From Balanoglossus misakiensis (Eukaryota > Hemichordata), in assembly GCA_040954595.2 (NCBI GenBank), contig CM082583.2, forward strand, positions 9,238,001 to 9,302,000: a stretch of DNA of 64,000 nucleotides. The letters are read 5' to 3'. The translations under genes and the position numbers were made by a program. The number at the start of each line of letters is the position of its first letter. Within the stretch, counting starts at the first letter, position 1. Below the pieces are notes generated by a model, which made no database searches, was not told the DNA's origin, and saw only the letters and a list, made by a program, of their open reading frames with translations. Positions 1 through 13,000 of this stretch are shown here, in pieces.

Positions 1-1840
1 CGAGGCATACTCAAACTTCGTCGCCTGCTTAGTTCTCTTTCGGTACCACAATACACTGCGCGCAACCCTTTCCCAGCAGACGACAGTTCACATTTTCAAA
101 CATGAAGGAAAATTGCGGATTTGGGGCAAGCCGCACTATATTATAACAAACCTGAAGAGAATCAGACCGTTGTGTATCGGAAATCATTTTTCTTTCTTTT
201 CAACTTGTATACGCAGCATGCTTTGTTTGAAACGACTCCATTGCAATAAAATTCCACATCATTGTCGAATCCTTCGATATGAAAGCGTTAATTCGACTTA
301 AACCAATTTAATGATTTCGTACAAATACACACGCGTACACGCTAGTGAATAGCATGATGCCTGACTTGACAGCAAACCCCAATGCCTCGTTTCCCGTGAA
401 CTGACTAACAACAGAAATATTACCTGTCTTTGACTTCTATAATATACGTTTCGAACTAATTATTTCCCATTCACAGATTAAGCTACGTGAGACAAACACA
501 TACTTTGGTGTGACTTTTAGAACAAATTATCGCGAATCAACTCAAGTAACGTTCGTCCTCCTATTATTAAGTACCACATCACACAGACGGTGTTCCTGGC
601 AACAAATATTCTTTCTATTGACACAGCACGATTTAAAATTGATGTTCCAACAAAATTGAGCGATCATTTCAGATATTCTTACGCACAACGTGATGCCAAT
701 TACCTTTGTTTGCTAGGACGAGAATTCGTCATGAAAGTCACTTCGGGACCCGGTCAGTGATTATCACAGCCCCTCCCACTATAGGTAAAATCACTCCCAA
801 TGTCATGTCAGTCACAATATGCAAGTTCGACCTCAGCCTATGGCTTATCTGCTGAACTATATCACGCATGATTAAACATGCGGTTGACAATGACATACAT
901 ACTGTTCATACAAAAGTGTAATATGATTCCTGTTTTATCGGGTGATTACTGCGGTGTTCAGCGGAAGAAGGCAAACCACGGGCGTACAAATACACGTGGG
1001 TGAATGAGCGCGTGCATACACCAAGAAATGCGCGACGTTTTTGGTCGTTTACGCATGTGGTATTGTTCTGGGTTTCGCCAACCACCGCCCAATTTATGAG
1101 GATTATTGCAGCTGATAGGTGTCACCCAATAAAACAGCGACACGCCTGTACTGAGACAGACTTCTCAGTCGAATGTCCTTACCGAGGGGGAAGGGTGGCA
1201 TGCATGTTCTATTCCTGGCGCGAGGATCACAAATGATCCAACTTTCTTCTCATATACGCGCACGTCTCTGTTTATCCCTGGAATTACTTCCCGCGTTGAA
1301 TGAGTTCTGTCGATCTCGTTTTCCGGAGTTGAGTACTCGTACCGGCGCCGTGATATTTCCTGTATCTTAGCCCCGCGGGTATATGAATATAAACGGATCG
1401 TTCGGGGAAATAGAATGTATTTGCAATTCATAGGGGGGGGGGGCATAACTAGTTTTCCAAGTACCTGCGACACAATATTCTTGTGACACAGAAACGGAAC
1501 ACCAAAAATGCGAAGAAAACACTTCTTCGCCACAAGAGGGGCCATTTTCATTCTGTGGCCATTATGAGGAGTCGAAATCGCCAGTAAGTTTTGTTTCCTA
1601 AAATACCTATAGTTAAATAACTATTTGACAATCCACCGTGCCTCTCCCTTATGTTGGATTGTTGACAGACATTACCCTGGAATCTGTGTTTGAGGACGGT
1701 TTGACGAGAAAACAGAGACTGAGAGTAAACGCTCACGATAATGGGTCGACAGATTTGCTCGCTCTGGGCGAAAGGAATAGTCGAGATTCGATATCGTGAT
1801 ATTGCTCAATCAACATTTGCCATCAAGGGTTCCCCCCCCC

Positions 1841-1888
<48 letters not shown>

Positions 1889-2353
1889 TCCAATGACTAG
1901 AGATTGAGGTGCTTCTATCATATCGAGGTCAGCGAGCTTGACGTGGGCGCCTGCTATATCTATCACTCGCACCAGCGGTGACCGCACCAGTTATTGATAA
2001 TGGATCGCGACCCCAATGCGCTCTGCTGCTATAAACTACCTGCCTGTTCAATGCGGCGGCGCCCATTCAAGGCATGGACGTGTCGTCCCTGCGTCCAAAG
2101 TTCAGAAGACAATCGTAAAAGAAATAATGCGTTTTGTTCGTAACGGGCGGACGAGAAAAAATACCAGAATATAAAACGCGTCTCATATTTAACGATGGCA
2201 GACTGCGCAATGTTAGCGACAAACAGGGTATACACCACCCTTTCACACACCCCACAGATATACTATAATTGGGATCCCCAATTATGTGATGACATATCAC
2301 CCATCCCATATCATGGGTGTTACTTTCTATTGTAGTAAATATATTGCATTTAC
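1..2353 (-). other. Partial intron of the K2P channel gene
   Basis: This stretch follows the splice donor of the K2P first coding exon, so it is read as the 5' part of that gene's next intron, running off the left edge. I looked on the minus strand for the expected continuation of the pore (an acceptor followed by a Tyr/Phe-Gly codon pair and an M2 helix) and did not find it. The contents are AT-rich unique DNA, a G11 run at 1433-1443, and a C10 run merging into a (CT)n tract at 1832-1886. Open frames here are short and show no recognisable domain. Confidence 0.6.
1832..1886. repeat. Poly-C plus (CT)n microsatellite
   Basis: A run of ten C is followed by an almost uninterrupted CT dinucleotide tract of about 40 bases. 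It lies in the putative K2P intron and has no coding potential. Confidence 0.95.
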
Positions 2354-2723
2354 CTATAGTCGTCAGGATCGTGATGCAGAAGAAGCACCCGGATGTCCAG
2401 TCCCACTTCAGCCTCTCTGGTGTCGAAGCCACGGAGCTGATGTTGCTGACGTAGTACTCCACAAGACTGGCCACGTCTAACTTGGTGAGGTTGTCCATTC
2501 CCGACTCCTCCAGCAGGTACGACAAGTTCCCGTAGAAGGCCTCCTTGGCCTGGCTGAGGGCGTCTTCGTCGGCCTGTTCCTCCCGCCGCTGGTTCTCGTC
2601 TTCCAGCGCCACGAACACCCAGGCGCCGCCGACCACGTAGGCCACCACCAGGATGGTCAGCACCAGGAATTTGCACTTCAGTCCGAAGCGGCACCGGCAG
2701 TTCTTCTTCGTGCCCTCGTCCAT
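2354..2723 (-). CDS. Two-pore-domain potassium channel (K2P/KCNK family), first coding exon
   Basis: This is the N-terminal 123 codons plus one base of a K2P background (leak) potassium channel of the plasma membrane. A short cytoplasmic N-terminus is followed by M1 (about residues 19-41), which ends in the family signature GAWVFVALE. An acidic, helical extracellular cap follows (about 42-105) with three N-glycosylation sequons (N66, N78, N94). The P1 pore helix and start of the selectivity filter are WDWTSGCFFCITILTTIG (107-124). The exon stops after the first base of the filter Gly codon at a GTAAAT donor; an intron in this codon is known for K2P genes such as KCNK3. The cap has no cysteine, so the inter-subunit cap disulfide found in TWIK/TREK-type channels is absent. 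The ATG is in good context (GGAGATGG) and the exon is much more GC-rich than its surroundings. The subfamily cannot be assigned; the remaining exons lie outside the window. Confidence 0.9.
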
Positions 2724-3120
2724 CTCCAGGGGTCTCCGTCCGTTCCGGTAAAGTGACCTGTTGATGTGGGGGGAGATATTTTGTTTTAGTTGTCAGAGAC
2801 CGTCACTGTTGTCGACGACAAATACTACGGGTTACTGTAGAGTAAAATTAGACGACGGGCTCCGCCGCTTGATTCGCGCGACACGGTGTATTTCTATACG
2901 ATACTCGCGTGGTGCGTATACATGTACATATGCTACAACTGCAATCCGTCATCCGATCAGCGCGGAGCGAGCACGGAAGAAGCTATCATAGTCACTGCAT
3001 TAAATCTGACTTTCATATTTCTGACACAGGGCGCTGCTCTATCGGCGTGTGGCATCAGTGAGTCCGTTCGTTACTCGGAAAGATAACTTCTGCGCTGTTC
3101 ATTATATATCCGATGTTTGT
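2724..3120 (-). promoter_or_regulatory. Putative 5' UTR and promoter region of the K2P gene
   Basis: This is the sequence directly upstream of the K2P start codon on the minus strand. It continues the GC- and CpG-rich patch of the coding exon for a short way before becoming AT-rich. I see no convincing TATA box and no clear upstream splice acceptor. The call rests on position and composition only. Confidence 0.35.
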
Positions 3121-6100
3121 TATTATCCCCGACCAATCGCTGCCTACCGCGCTCGAGCCCGGTGAAACGCACATGACAAGTCGGCGCAAGCCAACAACGG
3201 AACAGTTAGGAATCGTCCCCACCCACTCCATTCACAAATCTTTGTGTTCTCGTTGTCGTGGTAACAGGCTAACGGCGCGACTGCGAAACAGCACACCACT
3301 CCCCCCGAAGCCAATGGTACGGCCCAAACGATTTGTTTTACAAAACGAAGATTCACACGATGGCTTTACACGCACACTCACAAAAAATGAAATGCACTGA
3401 CGTTAGCTCCACGTTCAATTGTGAACTAACAATTGAGAACAAAACTTCTATTTTCAATGGCAAATGACCCTTTGCGATATTCTTAGCTCCCGGATAATGC
3501 AATAATTCGATTATTTTTTTTCTGACACAGCTGTGAAGAAAGAAGTAAAGGCAAAGGGCGGTGTTACTTACTGGGCGAGCGCTTGTGGCAGCAGGTCGCA
3601 TAAAGTACGTGGGGGTGTCAAATGAAGCTAATGAAAAATATATTAACACTTCGTGACGGTGGCCACCGTCATCTAAATGACAATAGTTAACATCTTGGCC
3701 TTCTTATCTATCGTTCGTAATATGACTAATGGATTCCATTCGGGACGCAGAACATATTACAACCAACCTAATTGTTATTAATGACAGCACCCGAGCCGTA
3801 AAAAGCCGAGCGGTTTATGAAACAATTTCTCTAGTTATTGACGAGTCATCAGCGCTTTGCTTTTGACTAATGTGGGTTATTGCTATCGAATGCCAGTAAA
3901 TTATCAGATAAAGTTTGAATTATTCATGTCGGAAGATATCTTTCCGCCTCCAACTTAGATATTTTTGATTAAAGTATAAAATATACAAAAGAAGATGTTA
4001 GCGCCACACTGGTGGTGTCGTTTCATATTACTTTCATGATTTTTATCGCGTACGGTTGTTGTATTCATTATGGGACGTGTCCACATACACCGCTTGTACT
4101 CCTACCCTTCCCCCTCTCTCTCTTCTCTCTTCTCTCTCATATGTATACACATACATTTTAAATATGACCAATTTTCATGTCTTGCGTGAGCTTTGTCAGT
4201 GTCCACTTTTGTATAACAAGGCGAAAACGTGAAGTAATAGCAGTAAACAAGGACGATAACAACTGTATGATATGTTACAACAAGGACATAGAACTTAAAG
4301 GCGGCTGAGCATTTGTACATTTTTACAAGGATGACACTGCGTACAACGAACCGATGTTTACTATTTCTTATGGTGTCACAATTTGACACGCCCAATGAAA
4401 GGCCGTACAGCTAAGTGGTCGACATGTAATGACACACAGCGTATATCTTTCAAAACTTATTGTCAAGTGGCATTGAGTGTAAAATTAGATGATATGCTAG
4501 AGGAGAGAAACAACAATGATTTTGCCGTTGCCAAGGTTATCACAATACGCGTCCAATTTCTGTGCGCAATTGTACGCTGACTGAAACAATTCACATTTTG
4601 ATGCCCGCGGGTAAAATAGCACTGCGAGTTTGCATTTCATCGTCTGGCATTCAATGATTCCACATTTCTAGGGTTTATTTCAAGGCACAACATGATGATA
4701 CCATGATAACACGGAACAGCATTTCTCACATTCATTGCGGCGGCAAAGTGAACATGTGAGGATCGCCCGGCCGTTGAACGCATGGTGCATCCCCGTCCCA
4801 AACGATTACCTCTAATAAGACGGTTCCTCACAACCGTGAGGTGACGCATTATTTTCGCGTGGGCCCCAGTAAAATTTCTGAATGGAAAGATCTCCATTGT
4901 CGCTGTTAAACGTCTTGGTAGTTTTTTCTCTCTCTCCGGGTGATTGGATACCTTTAAGAGGGGACTTAAACGGTATGTGCTTGGCATTAATATTTCTAAT
5001 TATCTGCAACCCAATCCTTCATGCTGTAGCTGCTCTGCCGAATTGTTGCAAAGAAACTTTTAAAAAATTATGAAGAATATTCGAGAAACAGTATCGCGGA
5101 TACATATCATGACATTTCGACTAAGAAGAATTTGACCCGAGACGATCTATTCAATGATTGAGATATTTCAGAGAGCAACTCAGTCGTTTTAGAATGGGGT
5201 CGTACGAAGTTAATTTTTATCGTCCACAATATCCCTTACAGCACTGGCAATCTCAGAGAGAGAGAGAACATTTAATGTCCATTTTATTGCTTAATGAAAG
5301 ATTGCCTTGTTAAGTAAACGATTGGATCGGATCTTATTTTGTTCTCGGATGTGCATCTCCAGCTTGGAAACATCGATGTCATCATTGAATGCGTGGGGGT
5401 ATTAACTTCCTGCGCTAAAGATAGACGACCACTATATAACAGACTCCAGCAGTGGCCCTCGTCCAGTTCTATTACTGATCTTCTTGACTTGATGTTGCAT
5501 TTACCACAGCCCCCACGCGATTTCGAACTACAGGTGGCCTGACAAATCGTGGTCTCGTCCACAAAGGGACTATGGAATATTTTAAATGCCGCTTTCCGTT
5601 GATTCTCGAATGTGAATGGTGCCTTTCCTTTGGAAATCCCTGATATATTAATACTCTTAATTTATGTTATGAACCGTATACGGTATTTATCGAATATAAA
5701 AAGTAGACGGTAAAACTTTTAATGTCTATATGCATAAAGACCAGACTATACCTCTGTTTCTCTTCGCTCTCCGTGCCACTGTCGCCATCTTTGATTTCTG
5801 TCTGTCCCACTGTGTCTGTCTCTGTTTGTCCGCCTTTGTCTGTCTCTGTCTGTTCGCCTTTGTCTGTCTCTGTCTGTTCGCTAGTTTTTTCATCATCTCT
5901 GTCAATGTCCGACCCCTTGTTAATCTGTCCACCTCCCTCAATGTCCACCTCCGTCTCCTTCAGTTGGTCGTCGGTCCCTTTGTCGCCTTCCATGATTCCC
6001 GTCTCTGCTACTCGTTGCGTTATGGCCTCTGTCACTTGTTGGGGCCTTTATATATACACATTGTGCGTGCTAGAGCGACTAGAAACCACCCCCTAGCTGA

Positions 6101-6614
6101 CTAACTCCTAGATCCAGTACCCCGGCTGTGATAATCATCCTAAAAACGTCCCATGAATGTCGCTCGGTGTCATGAAAAGCGCGCATATGTGCAGGCATGT
6201 ACAGCGCGCTTCGCTCGCAGATGTACGACATGCAGCTGGCGATGGAAAGAAGTCAAATTTAATGATTTGTTTTTAACCTACGTGACTCGGCCACAATCCT
6301 GCCACTTTTTGTCATTGGCGTGACTTTATTTGGCCGGCCAACAGAAGCCGGGTGCATACTACAGATGTTTTAGACCGGTCTTACACGCTGGATTACCCGG
6401 TGGTGATGTTTAGTGGGATAGTTGCTGCATGACCTACTTTGAATAGGTCATGAAGCGAACGGTGATACACAAAGACGTGGCTTGTTGAAAACATACGTTA
6501 GGGGATGTACAGGTGTACTCGTCCAGGGTTTCTCGTTTTCCCGGTAAAAATAAGTATCGTACCAGTGCAAAAAAGTTGGCTGTTTGTTCCTGTTCTAGCC
6601 AAGGACATATCTAA
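3121..6614. other. Non-coding stretch, left part of the gene desert
   Basis: No exon with a recognisable domain or paired splice sites was seen on either strand. Contents are a CT-rich tract at 4111-4139, a 24-bp minisatellite at 5810-5881, and a small perfect hairpin at 6428-6452 with 9-bp arms and a 7-base loop that also forms everted AGGTCA half-sites. Confidence 0.5.
5810..5881. repeat. 24-bp minisatellite, three units
   Basis: Three tandem 24-bp units of a TGTCTG/CTCTGTC-rich sequence occur at 5810-5833, 5834-5857 and 5858-5881. The second and third are identical and the first differs at a few positions. Degenerate TCTG-rich sequence flanks it on the left. The unit length is a multiple of three and lacks stops in several frames, so open frames of over 120 codons arise on both strands. 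The minus-strand frame reads as an eight-residue repeat of the type EQTETDKG. This is better explained as low-complexity DNA than as a gene. Confidence 0.9.
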
Positions 6615-7031
6615 TTACAGGGCTTGGGTGACGTCACATATGCATGGATGACACATCATACTGGCACCTGCGATTGTTCGCCCAGAACCTGTTTGATTCA
6701 ACAACATGTATCGAGTCTGCGGAGAAAGGAAGTCGTTTCCTACGAGTGCCTTAGGATTCAGCCTGAGTGATTCAATAGAGTCGAAATGCCCCGATGGAAT
6801 CCCGACTGTTGAGTAAAGATCACAGGTTTCACCTGTTAAACTAATTAAAGTCTCGGTCCCTACGGATGCGCATTCATTAATCAAAAAGAAATCGTTTAAT
6901 CCCCCTGACCTCCGCCGGTATCGGAGGAAGTAAGCTATGACATCTCCAAAACAATTTTCCTGTAAATTAACAGGATCAGTGGTATTTACTTTTAAGAGTG
7001 TCCTGTCCATCACAGCAATGTCACTAAGCAT
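6615..7031 (-). CDS. Uncharacterised open frame of 138 codons
   Basis: An ATG-to-TAA open frame on the minus strand encodes a 138-residue product of mixed, globular-looking composition (for example VNLQENCFGDVIAYF and SLTGETCDLYSTVG). It has no low-complexity bias, transmembrane segment or signal peptide. I do not recognise a family. It is the longest frame in the 28-kb desert not explained by a repeat or by antisense to a gene, but a frame of this length can arise by chance in this much sequence. No promoter, polyadenylation signal or splice partners were identified. It could be a single-exon gene, an exon of an unknown gene, an eroded copy, or noise. Confidence 0.2.
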   Translation of the reverse strand: MLSDIAVMDRTLLKVNTTDPVNLQENCFGDVIAYFLRYRRRSGGLNDFFLINECASVGTETLISLTGETCDLYSTVGIPSGHFDSIESLRLNPKALVGNDFLSPQTRYMLLNQTGSGRTIAGASMMCHPCICDVTQAL

Positions 7032-8108
7032 TTTTTGAAGTATGTGGGACGTTGGCGGAATAAATTAAAAGTGTTCTAATCCCCGGAAAGACTGTCAGAT
7101 TATTCGGACTTTTTTCCCCTCAGCTGTGTACATAAATCTTCAAATCGTATCCTCGAGAAAGTTTTCAAAACATGAAGGGAAAATTAAAGGCGGATCAAGA
7201 TTCAAAAAGGGGGAAACGATTGATCGAAGTCGGATTGGTATCAGACACGGCCGATGATCGGTCCCTGTCTCTGGCAATTCTTGGTCAGGTTTGAAAAAAG
7301 TGTTTGTTGGTGAAACGGTATGTCTACATTCACTGAGCATGCGCATCATGTCCATTCTGACAAACACGGGGTACCAGCGCCGCACCTGTCAGGCAATAAC
7401 ACCTTCAGATTGCAGGTAGCCGCACAAAGTTTAGAATCGATTATTTATTCATAGGCCTATGATGTCGCCTTGTCCTGATTTTGGGGGTGACATGGCACAG
7501 ATCCGATGCGTACCGAACGACAGGGTTGGGGTCACAAAACATGGCCGCCGCCTTTGCCGTGGCACACTCGGCCGACGCCACATGCAGATATGGCAGATTT
7601 GAAGACGGCTCTGCGACATGCATAAGCCATCGAATAAGATGTGCAAACATATGCAAATTTATGCACTGGGTGAGTTCCCTGACGACAACGCGAAATTCAC
7701 CGTGCATGAATAGTTCCATACATCTGCATGACCTATTTTTGTGTCGAAGAGAAACATATATAAGAAGTACGACAAATCAGATAGATAACGGCCGGCTAAT
7801 CTTGATTAGGCCTAAATTTGAAGCAAACTCCGTTTTCCCTTCTGATCTGCAGCACTGTTTGCTGTTGGATTGAGTCAAAGCCCCTGATGGTTCTAACAGT
7901 GCGGTATTCTGAGACCAAAAACAACCAGCATGTCTACTCATTAAATAAACAACAAGCAATAATGCCGTCATCAGTTGAAACGTGAGTGCATGGTAGTCTT
8001 GCGTCATACAAGACCGTCACGTAGCTGCTGTTTCGCAGCCGATGAGGCAACAATTTATTTTCATCGAGAGATGACTCAACCTTTTCAACTGGTTTACAGA
8101 TTCCAATG

Positions 8109-8186
8109 CAATTAGACTAAACCGCTCGAGTAAGAAATGTTTATTTTCAATTAGACTAAACCGCTCGAGTAAGAAATGTTTATTTT
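8109..8186. repeat. Perfect 39-bp tandem duplication
   Basis: Two identical head-to-tail 39-bp copies occupy 8109-8147 and 8148-8186. The unit contains an XhoI-like CTCGAG palindrome and a TTTATTTT tail. The perfect identity implies a recent duplication. Confidence 0.97.
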
Positions 8187-11100
8187 CCATTAAACTCTTG
8201 CAATGTTTCCTAGGTATACTTTAAAGTTTTTCCCGTCTGCTAACACCGGCCCCTGTTTGATTCCAATCCAGGGTTGCGCATAATCACACAGTCCCGAGGT
8301 AAATAAGGGCAATGAACTCGACAGGGATATAAGGAACCTACTAGATTTCATATAAATACAAGGTACAGCATGAAACATTCATTAAACGCTGCAACCCGAG
8401 CCAGATCGTGCACTACGAACAGAAATGTGGGGATTCTATTTATCTGGAAGGTCATCGATACATCATGTGTATGCGGTGATTGCCTTTGGACACCGAGTGA
8501 GTCAGAATGTATGAATGTATTACTATAATTCACATGAGGTTATTTTTCAAAGAGGATAGTGCAAAGTACACCTGAGTAAGGTGGTAGTGAAAATGTAAGG
8601 CGAGCCAGTTCCCTGGCGCGCATGCTCGGGATTTTACACGCGCAAATACTGAGTCTACGCAGACACTTTCACATTTACTCTTCTCAGTGACATGAAACAA
8701 CAGGTTATAGTATAACTTTGTAACAAGTTGACGGAAATCTCTCACAAATGTATGGGAATATGCGTTCGTTGATGGATTGATTGATTGGCGCCTATACCCG
8801 TGGCGTTTGAGCTCGTGAAATTGTACAAAGTACGTTGTGCCACCTGACGATGGGTGCCAGCACATGCGCACGCTGGGCGACTCTTCCCTTCTACAAGTCT
8901 TTTCTGGGTGTGTGGACTGCTTTAGTTCAGACTTCACGTATTAATGGATGTCCATGCCATCCCGCCTACCCTTGTACATATATCAAGTTTTAATGGAGTC
9001 TCTTTAATATTACCGAGACTAATTAAATAGATGAACGATCCCGTAATGAAATTATTAGTCTCCCGGCTTCAGAGTGACACCTTCATATAAATTTTCGGCC
9101 TGAGATTGATCTCATCGATTACCAACGTGAGCCATTTTCAAGACATGACTTGCCCACGGCAGCTGAGCTGGGTGAGAGTCCTGTCTGGAATTTGTTCGAA
9201 GTCAACATCCGCTGGAATTCTTCGACGACGCAACATAACGCAACGAATTGTTACTTTTAATTTGCGCTCGCTGTGAGTGCGAGGCTAACATCTGTGGGTC
9301 AAAATACTGACCATGTACGTTCGAATTCTTGAGTCAAAGGCTGAAATGAGTCAGCTGGCTATATTAACAGCATATATTGGCACGCATTACGTAACGCGCA
9401 GTTTAGAGTGATAATGATGTTATATAATATAAAAAAACAAGAGTGCGAATGATAATTCTACACTTTATCCCCGAAACAAAATCAACTTCATTGAACCTTC
9501 GTGTTTTACAAGGAATCTGATTATGGAATATGCATTAATATGGAGGAGAGCGTTGAAGGTATACGAGGCAAGTGGATATAATGTTTTGCAACGCTGATAA
9601 TAATCGTTGAAATAATTTTTGATTTTGTCATATTAAATACGTATATCATAACAAAAAGTTTGTTTTGATACTTTCAAGCCATTTAACAATTGATCTACAA
9701 AATTTCTCATTTCCGATGAAGTTCCCGCGTAGAAAATCAATCGTCCCGGACGCACATATTGCAGTACAACAACGCCACTACAGTACATAGTGTCTGCAGC
9801 GACCGTGTCCAAACGCACGGATCTGAATACTCCGGGTGACGTCATCATGTGGCTGGGGACATGCCCCTATGGACTGCAGATGCAATAACTTTTAATGCAA
9901 ACATGGTAATTATATCCCCAAAGATAAGTGCATGTGATCCAATTATTTGTTATTGTTTGAGAACACAGCGGCGGGAATAGATCGTGATTAAATTTGTCGA
10001 ATTTTCCTCTCGGCCAAAGCAGAAAAACAAAACACAGTGCGCATTCCCGAGTTGAGCTTGGCAAGAAATATGCTTTGATATGTTATGATATATGACCGAT
10101 CGGAAAGCGTCGAATTTACGAAAGTTAACTATATTATTGCGTTTTGTGACGTCCATTTTTGAGTGATGCATCATTTCTCTGACCCGCTGTAGTGGATGAC
10201 CCTTCCGATTTAATGAAGACACGTATTAAGGTTTTATTTTGTCGAACATCTCCCCATTGGGATTTTCTTATTGCAAAAAAAATTCTGTGCAGGAAGAAGT
10301 ACTAGGCATGTTCATGAAAAGGCCTCTGGCGGTCTATGTCCTTGGAGTACACCATCTGGAATTACAGGAACGGTGCTTCTCCTTGAGGAAAACACAGGAA
10401 ATCCGAGCGGCCAGGGGCACTTAATTTCACGAACAACGATTTACGTGATCGTGCTGGCAAGAAAACCACTTGTTTTGATACGCTATCCGTGTCAATGATC
10501 ATGGGAGCGTAGTTTAGCATTAATCGATCATGCACACGTTTTCTGCTCCCGTGTTCACGAAGCGGTGAAGATATCCGGCAAAGAGGGATAAAAATTGTGA
10601 GAGATTACTTCGCGTAAGTTCATTAAACGTGCTCGATAGTGCCAAACCGACGTAACTTGCTACAAATAGTGTGACTCACAATGCTGTGGTTACCTTGAAA
10701 TACCAAGAACAGTAACGTCACAATTCATTTGCACAGTTCTGATTTTTTGTTTTCAAAACACGGGGGCATCTTCAAGTCAAATCTGATCTAGTAATGCGTG
10801 ACTGAGAATGCGTATACTTTTAACATAAACGGAACCTTCCGTGGAATATAGGGCGAACAGTGCCCTCGGGCCTTGGTCGAGGTAATCTGTTACACACGTA
10901 AAAGCAGTTACAACTATATTGCTTTTGAAGTAAATGTGTACAAGCTATCCTGAAAGTTACTCAAGTGATTTGAAGATGAACAAGTGCTTGATATCCCTAC
11001 ATAAAGCTCCGTAATAACACTTCTTCTTTTTCTGATGAGGCAGGAATGACATACAAGCCCCCCTGGCTACAAGTATCTCAATCGATTTGTGCACGTAAGC

Positions 11101-11655
11101 ACAGTTCAGGTTATTGTATCTGTCAACACTCGATATGAAATCTCTCTGTCTTCGTCTGTCTGGCTGTCAGTGTCTGTGCGTCTGTCCGTATCCGTGCATA
11201 TATGCTATGCATGTCTTGCTACATACTATAAGTCTCACCAAGTCCGTCAGTGTATCTCTAGTCTGCACGTGAGGAGACAATGTCGGTTGTATGAATAGAG
11301 AGGGCGCAATCCACCGCGTATCTGTCTTCAATGACCTCGCGTCAATCACGTGTGCTTTTTTTCCTTGGGGTGAGGGCAAGCTACCAAGCATAGACAAGGT
11401 TCTTGGTCTTATCCAAGTACCTGTTTCGAAGGAACGAAGTATAGTGACTGTGGTTGGGTGGGGGGGGGTGTCATAGTTTAATCTGAAAGCCCTACATGTC
11501 ACAAAGTGATACAACTCAAATGCCAAGATCGTGCGTTTTTTGTTTGTATTTCGTTTTAGCGCCCTCAACCTTTCTCGAGCTCCCTTATTCTTCAATCGCG
11601 GACATTTCAGCGTGCTTGACAGTAAAAGTACAAATCACATATCTAATTTGCATTA

Positions 11656-11690
11656 GTAAACACGCAGGTAAACACGCAGTAAACACACAG
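11656..11690 (+). promoter_or_regulatory. Three phased forkhead-like GTAAACA motifs
   Basis: The 12-mer GTAAACACGCAG occurs at 11656-11667, followed by an 11-base version at 11668-11678 and a one-mismatch copy at 11679-11690. Each carries GTAAACA, the core recognised by forkhead (FOX) transcription factors. The spacing is about one helical turn. The sequence repeat is certain; a binding function is inferred. Confidence 0.4.
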
Positions 11691-13000
11691 GTGCGCATGA
11701 CCGCTGAAAGTGGGTGTGGCAACGCGCCGGTAGAAGCTCACGTGCAAACCCGCATATTGTCTCAGTCAAAGCGGTGGTTGCCCTTTGCACGAGACTGGCT
11801 ATCAGTCGCATTTATACCAGCACAAATAATCAAACTGCGTCATACCAGTAAATCAAGAAACAAAATTATTTACAGCTGAGTGAACTCAACTTGCTGTTGA
11901 ACCAGAATTCTGAATATTAGGCCATTCACACTAATATCATATCGGAGCTAAGCTCCATCAGCTCCCGCGGCACAGTTTAAAATGGAAAATTCCATTACAA
12001 TTTGAAGTGTAAATAACCTAAAGTTAAATTCCATCAGTATTATTGGCAATCAACGTAGAGAAATGGAACGGATTGAGCACTTACGTCATCATGATTATCG
12101 GATTCATAAATTATGCATATTATCCTTCTTGCTTTCTGTAGAACCCAAAGGGGGTCGTGAGATTTTTGCACGGGTAGGGGAGGTTAATAATACGACTGTT
12201 TAATCACATACAATTTAGGGGGAGGGCCGCCTGAAAAAAAATTCACCCATCTCCTTACGTCCCATCCCTCTCCCGATTATAATCGAACAGTCCCTTACTG
12301 TAGTCACCTTGCCTATTGTACTTCTTTCGTTTTAGAGCACATTAAATCATTGGTCAGGTTTTCTGCACCGGTTTTCATGTTTTCGCAAATCTAAATTCAA
12401 CTCGCAGTGGCCTGTAGGATTTTGTACTACCTTTTGACAGATATGTTTGTTTTTCAGTATCCCAGCAACGAGTGGAAACGAGACACCGCTGCATGCTGTT
12501 TGCGTGACCAAAACCGCGACTCGTCGCAGGTGAACGTTCTCTGCACACAACGCGCTAAGTACCCAAACTCGTTACCGTTTTACGACACCAGTGAAATTAC
12601 GTCGTTCTGTTGGCCTGACGTCACGAACAATTCCAAGAGAATATCCGCAAAGTGCAGCCTGGGATTAACCGAGGACAATTTATTGAATATTCAGTTGTGG
12701 CATCCATGGTTTCGGGGGCAAAGTACTTTGTTTTGAAAGGACGGCCAATTTATTCTGTTTGTGGCTTTGGGCACGCATTCTATATATATCCCCCACAACA
12801 GTTCAATTCTATATAATGTTCTGTGGTTAAATATGGATCTTTCAGTATGACATCTGTTGGATGTAGAATAGATACTACTGTATTGATATCAATTTCATTT
12901 CATGTCAAAAATCCATTAACTAACAGCATTATGGTAGTACCATAAAGACGACGAAACAGCCTGAGTTGCGTGGCTGGTGAATTTCGCAATATTTCGGGGA

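Larger units (their letters stand above)
7032..13000. other. Non-coding stretch of the gene desert
   Basis: I see no gene here. Contents include a perfect 39-bp tandem duplication at 8109-8186, three phased forkhead-like motifs at 11656-11690, and full CRE palindromes (TGACGTCA) at 9837-9844 and 12616-12623. Open frames such as 8530-8937 and 11167-11595 on the minus strand lack any recognisable domain. Confidence 0.5.
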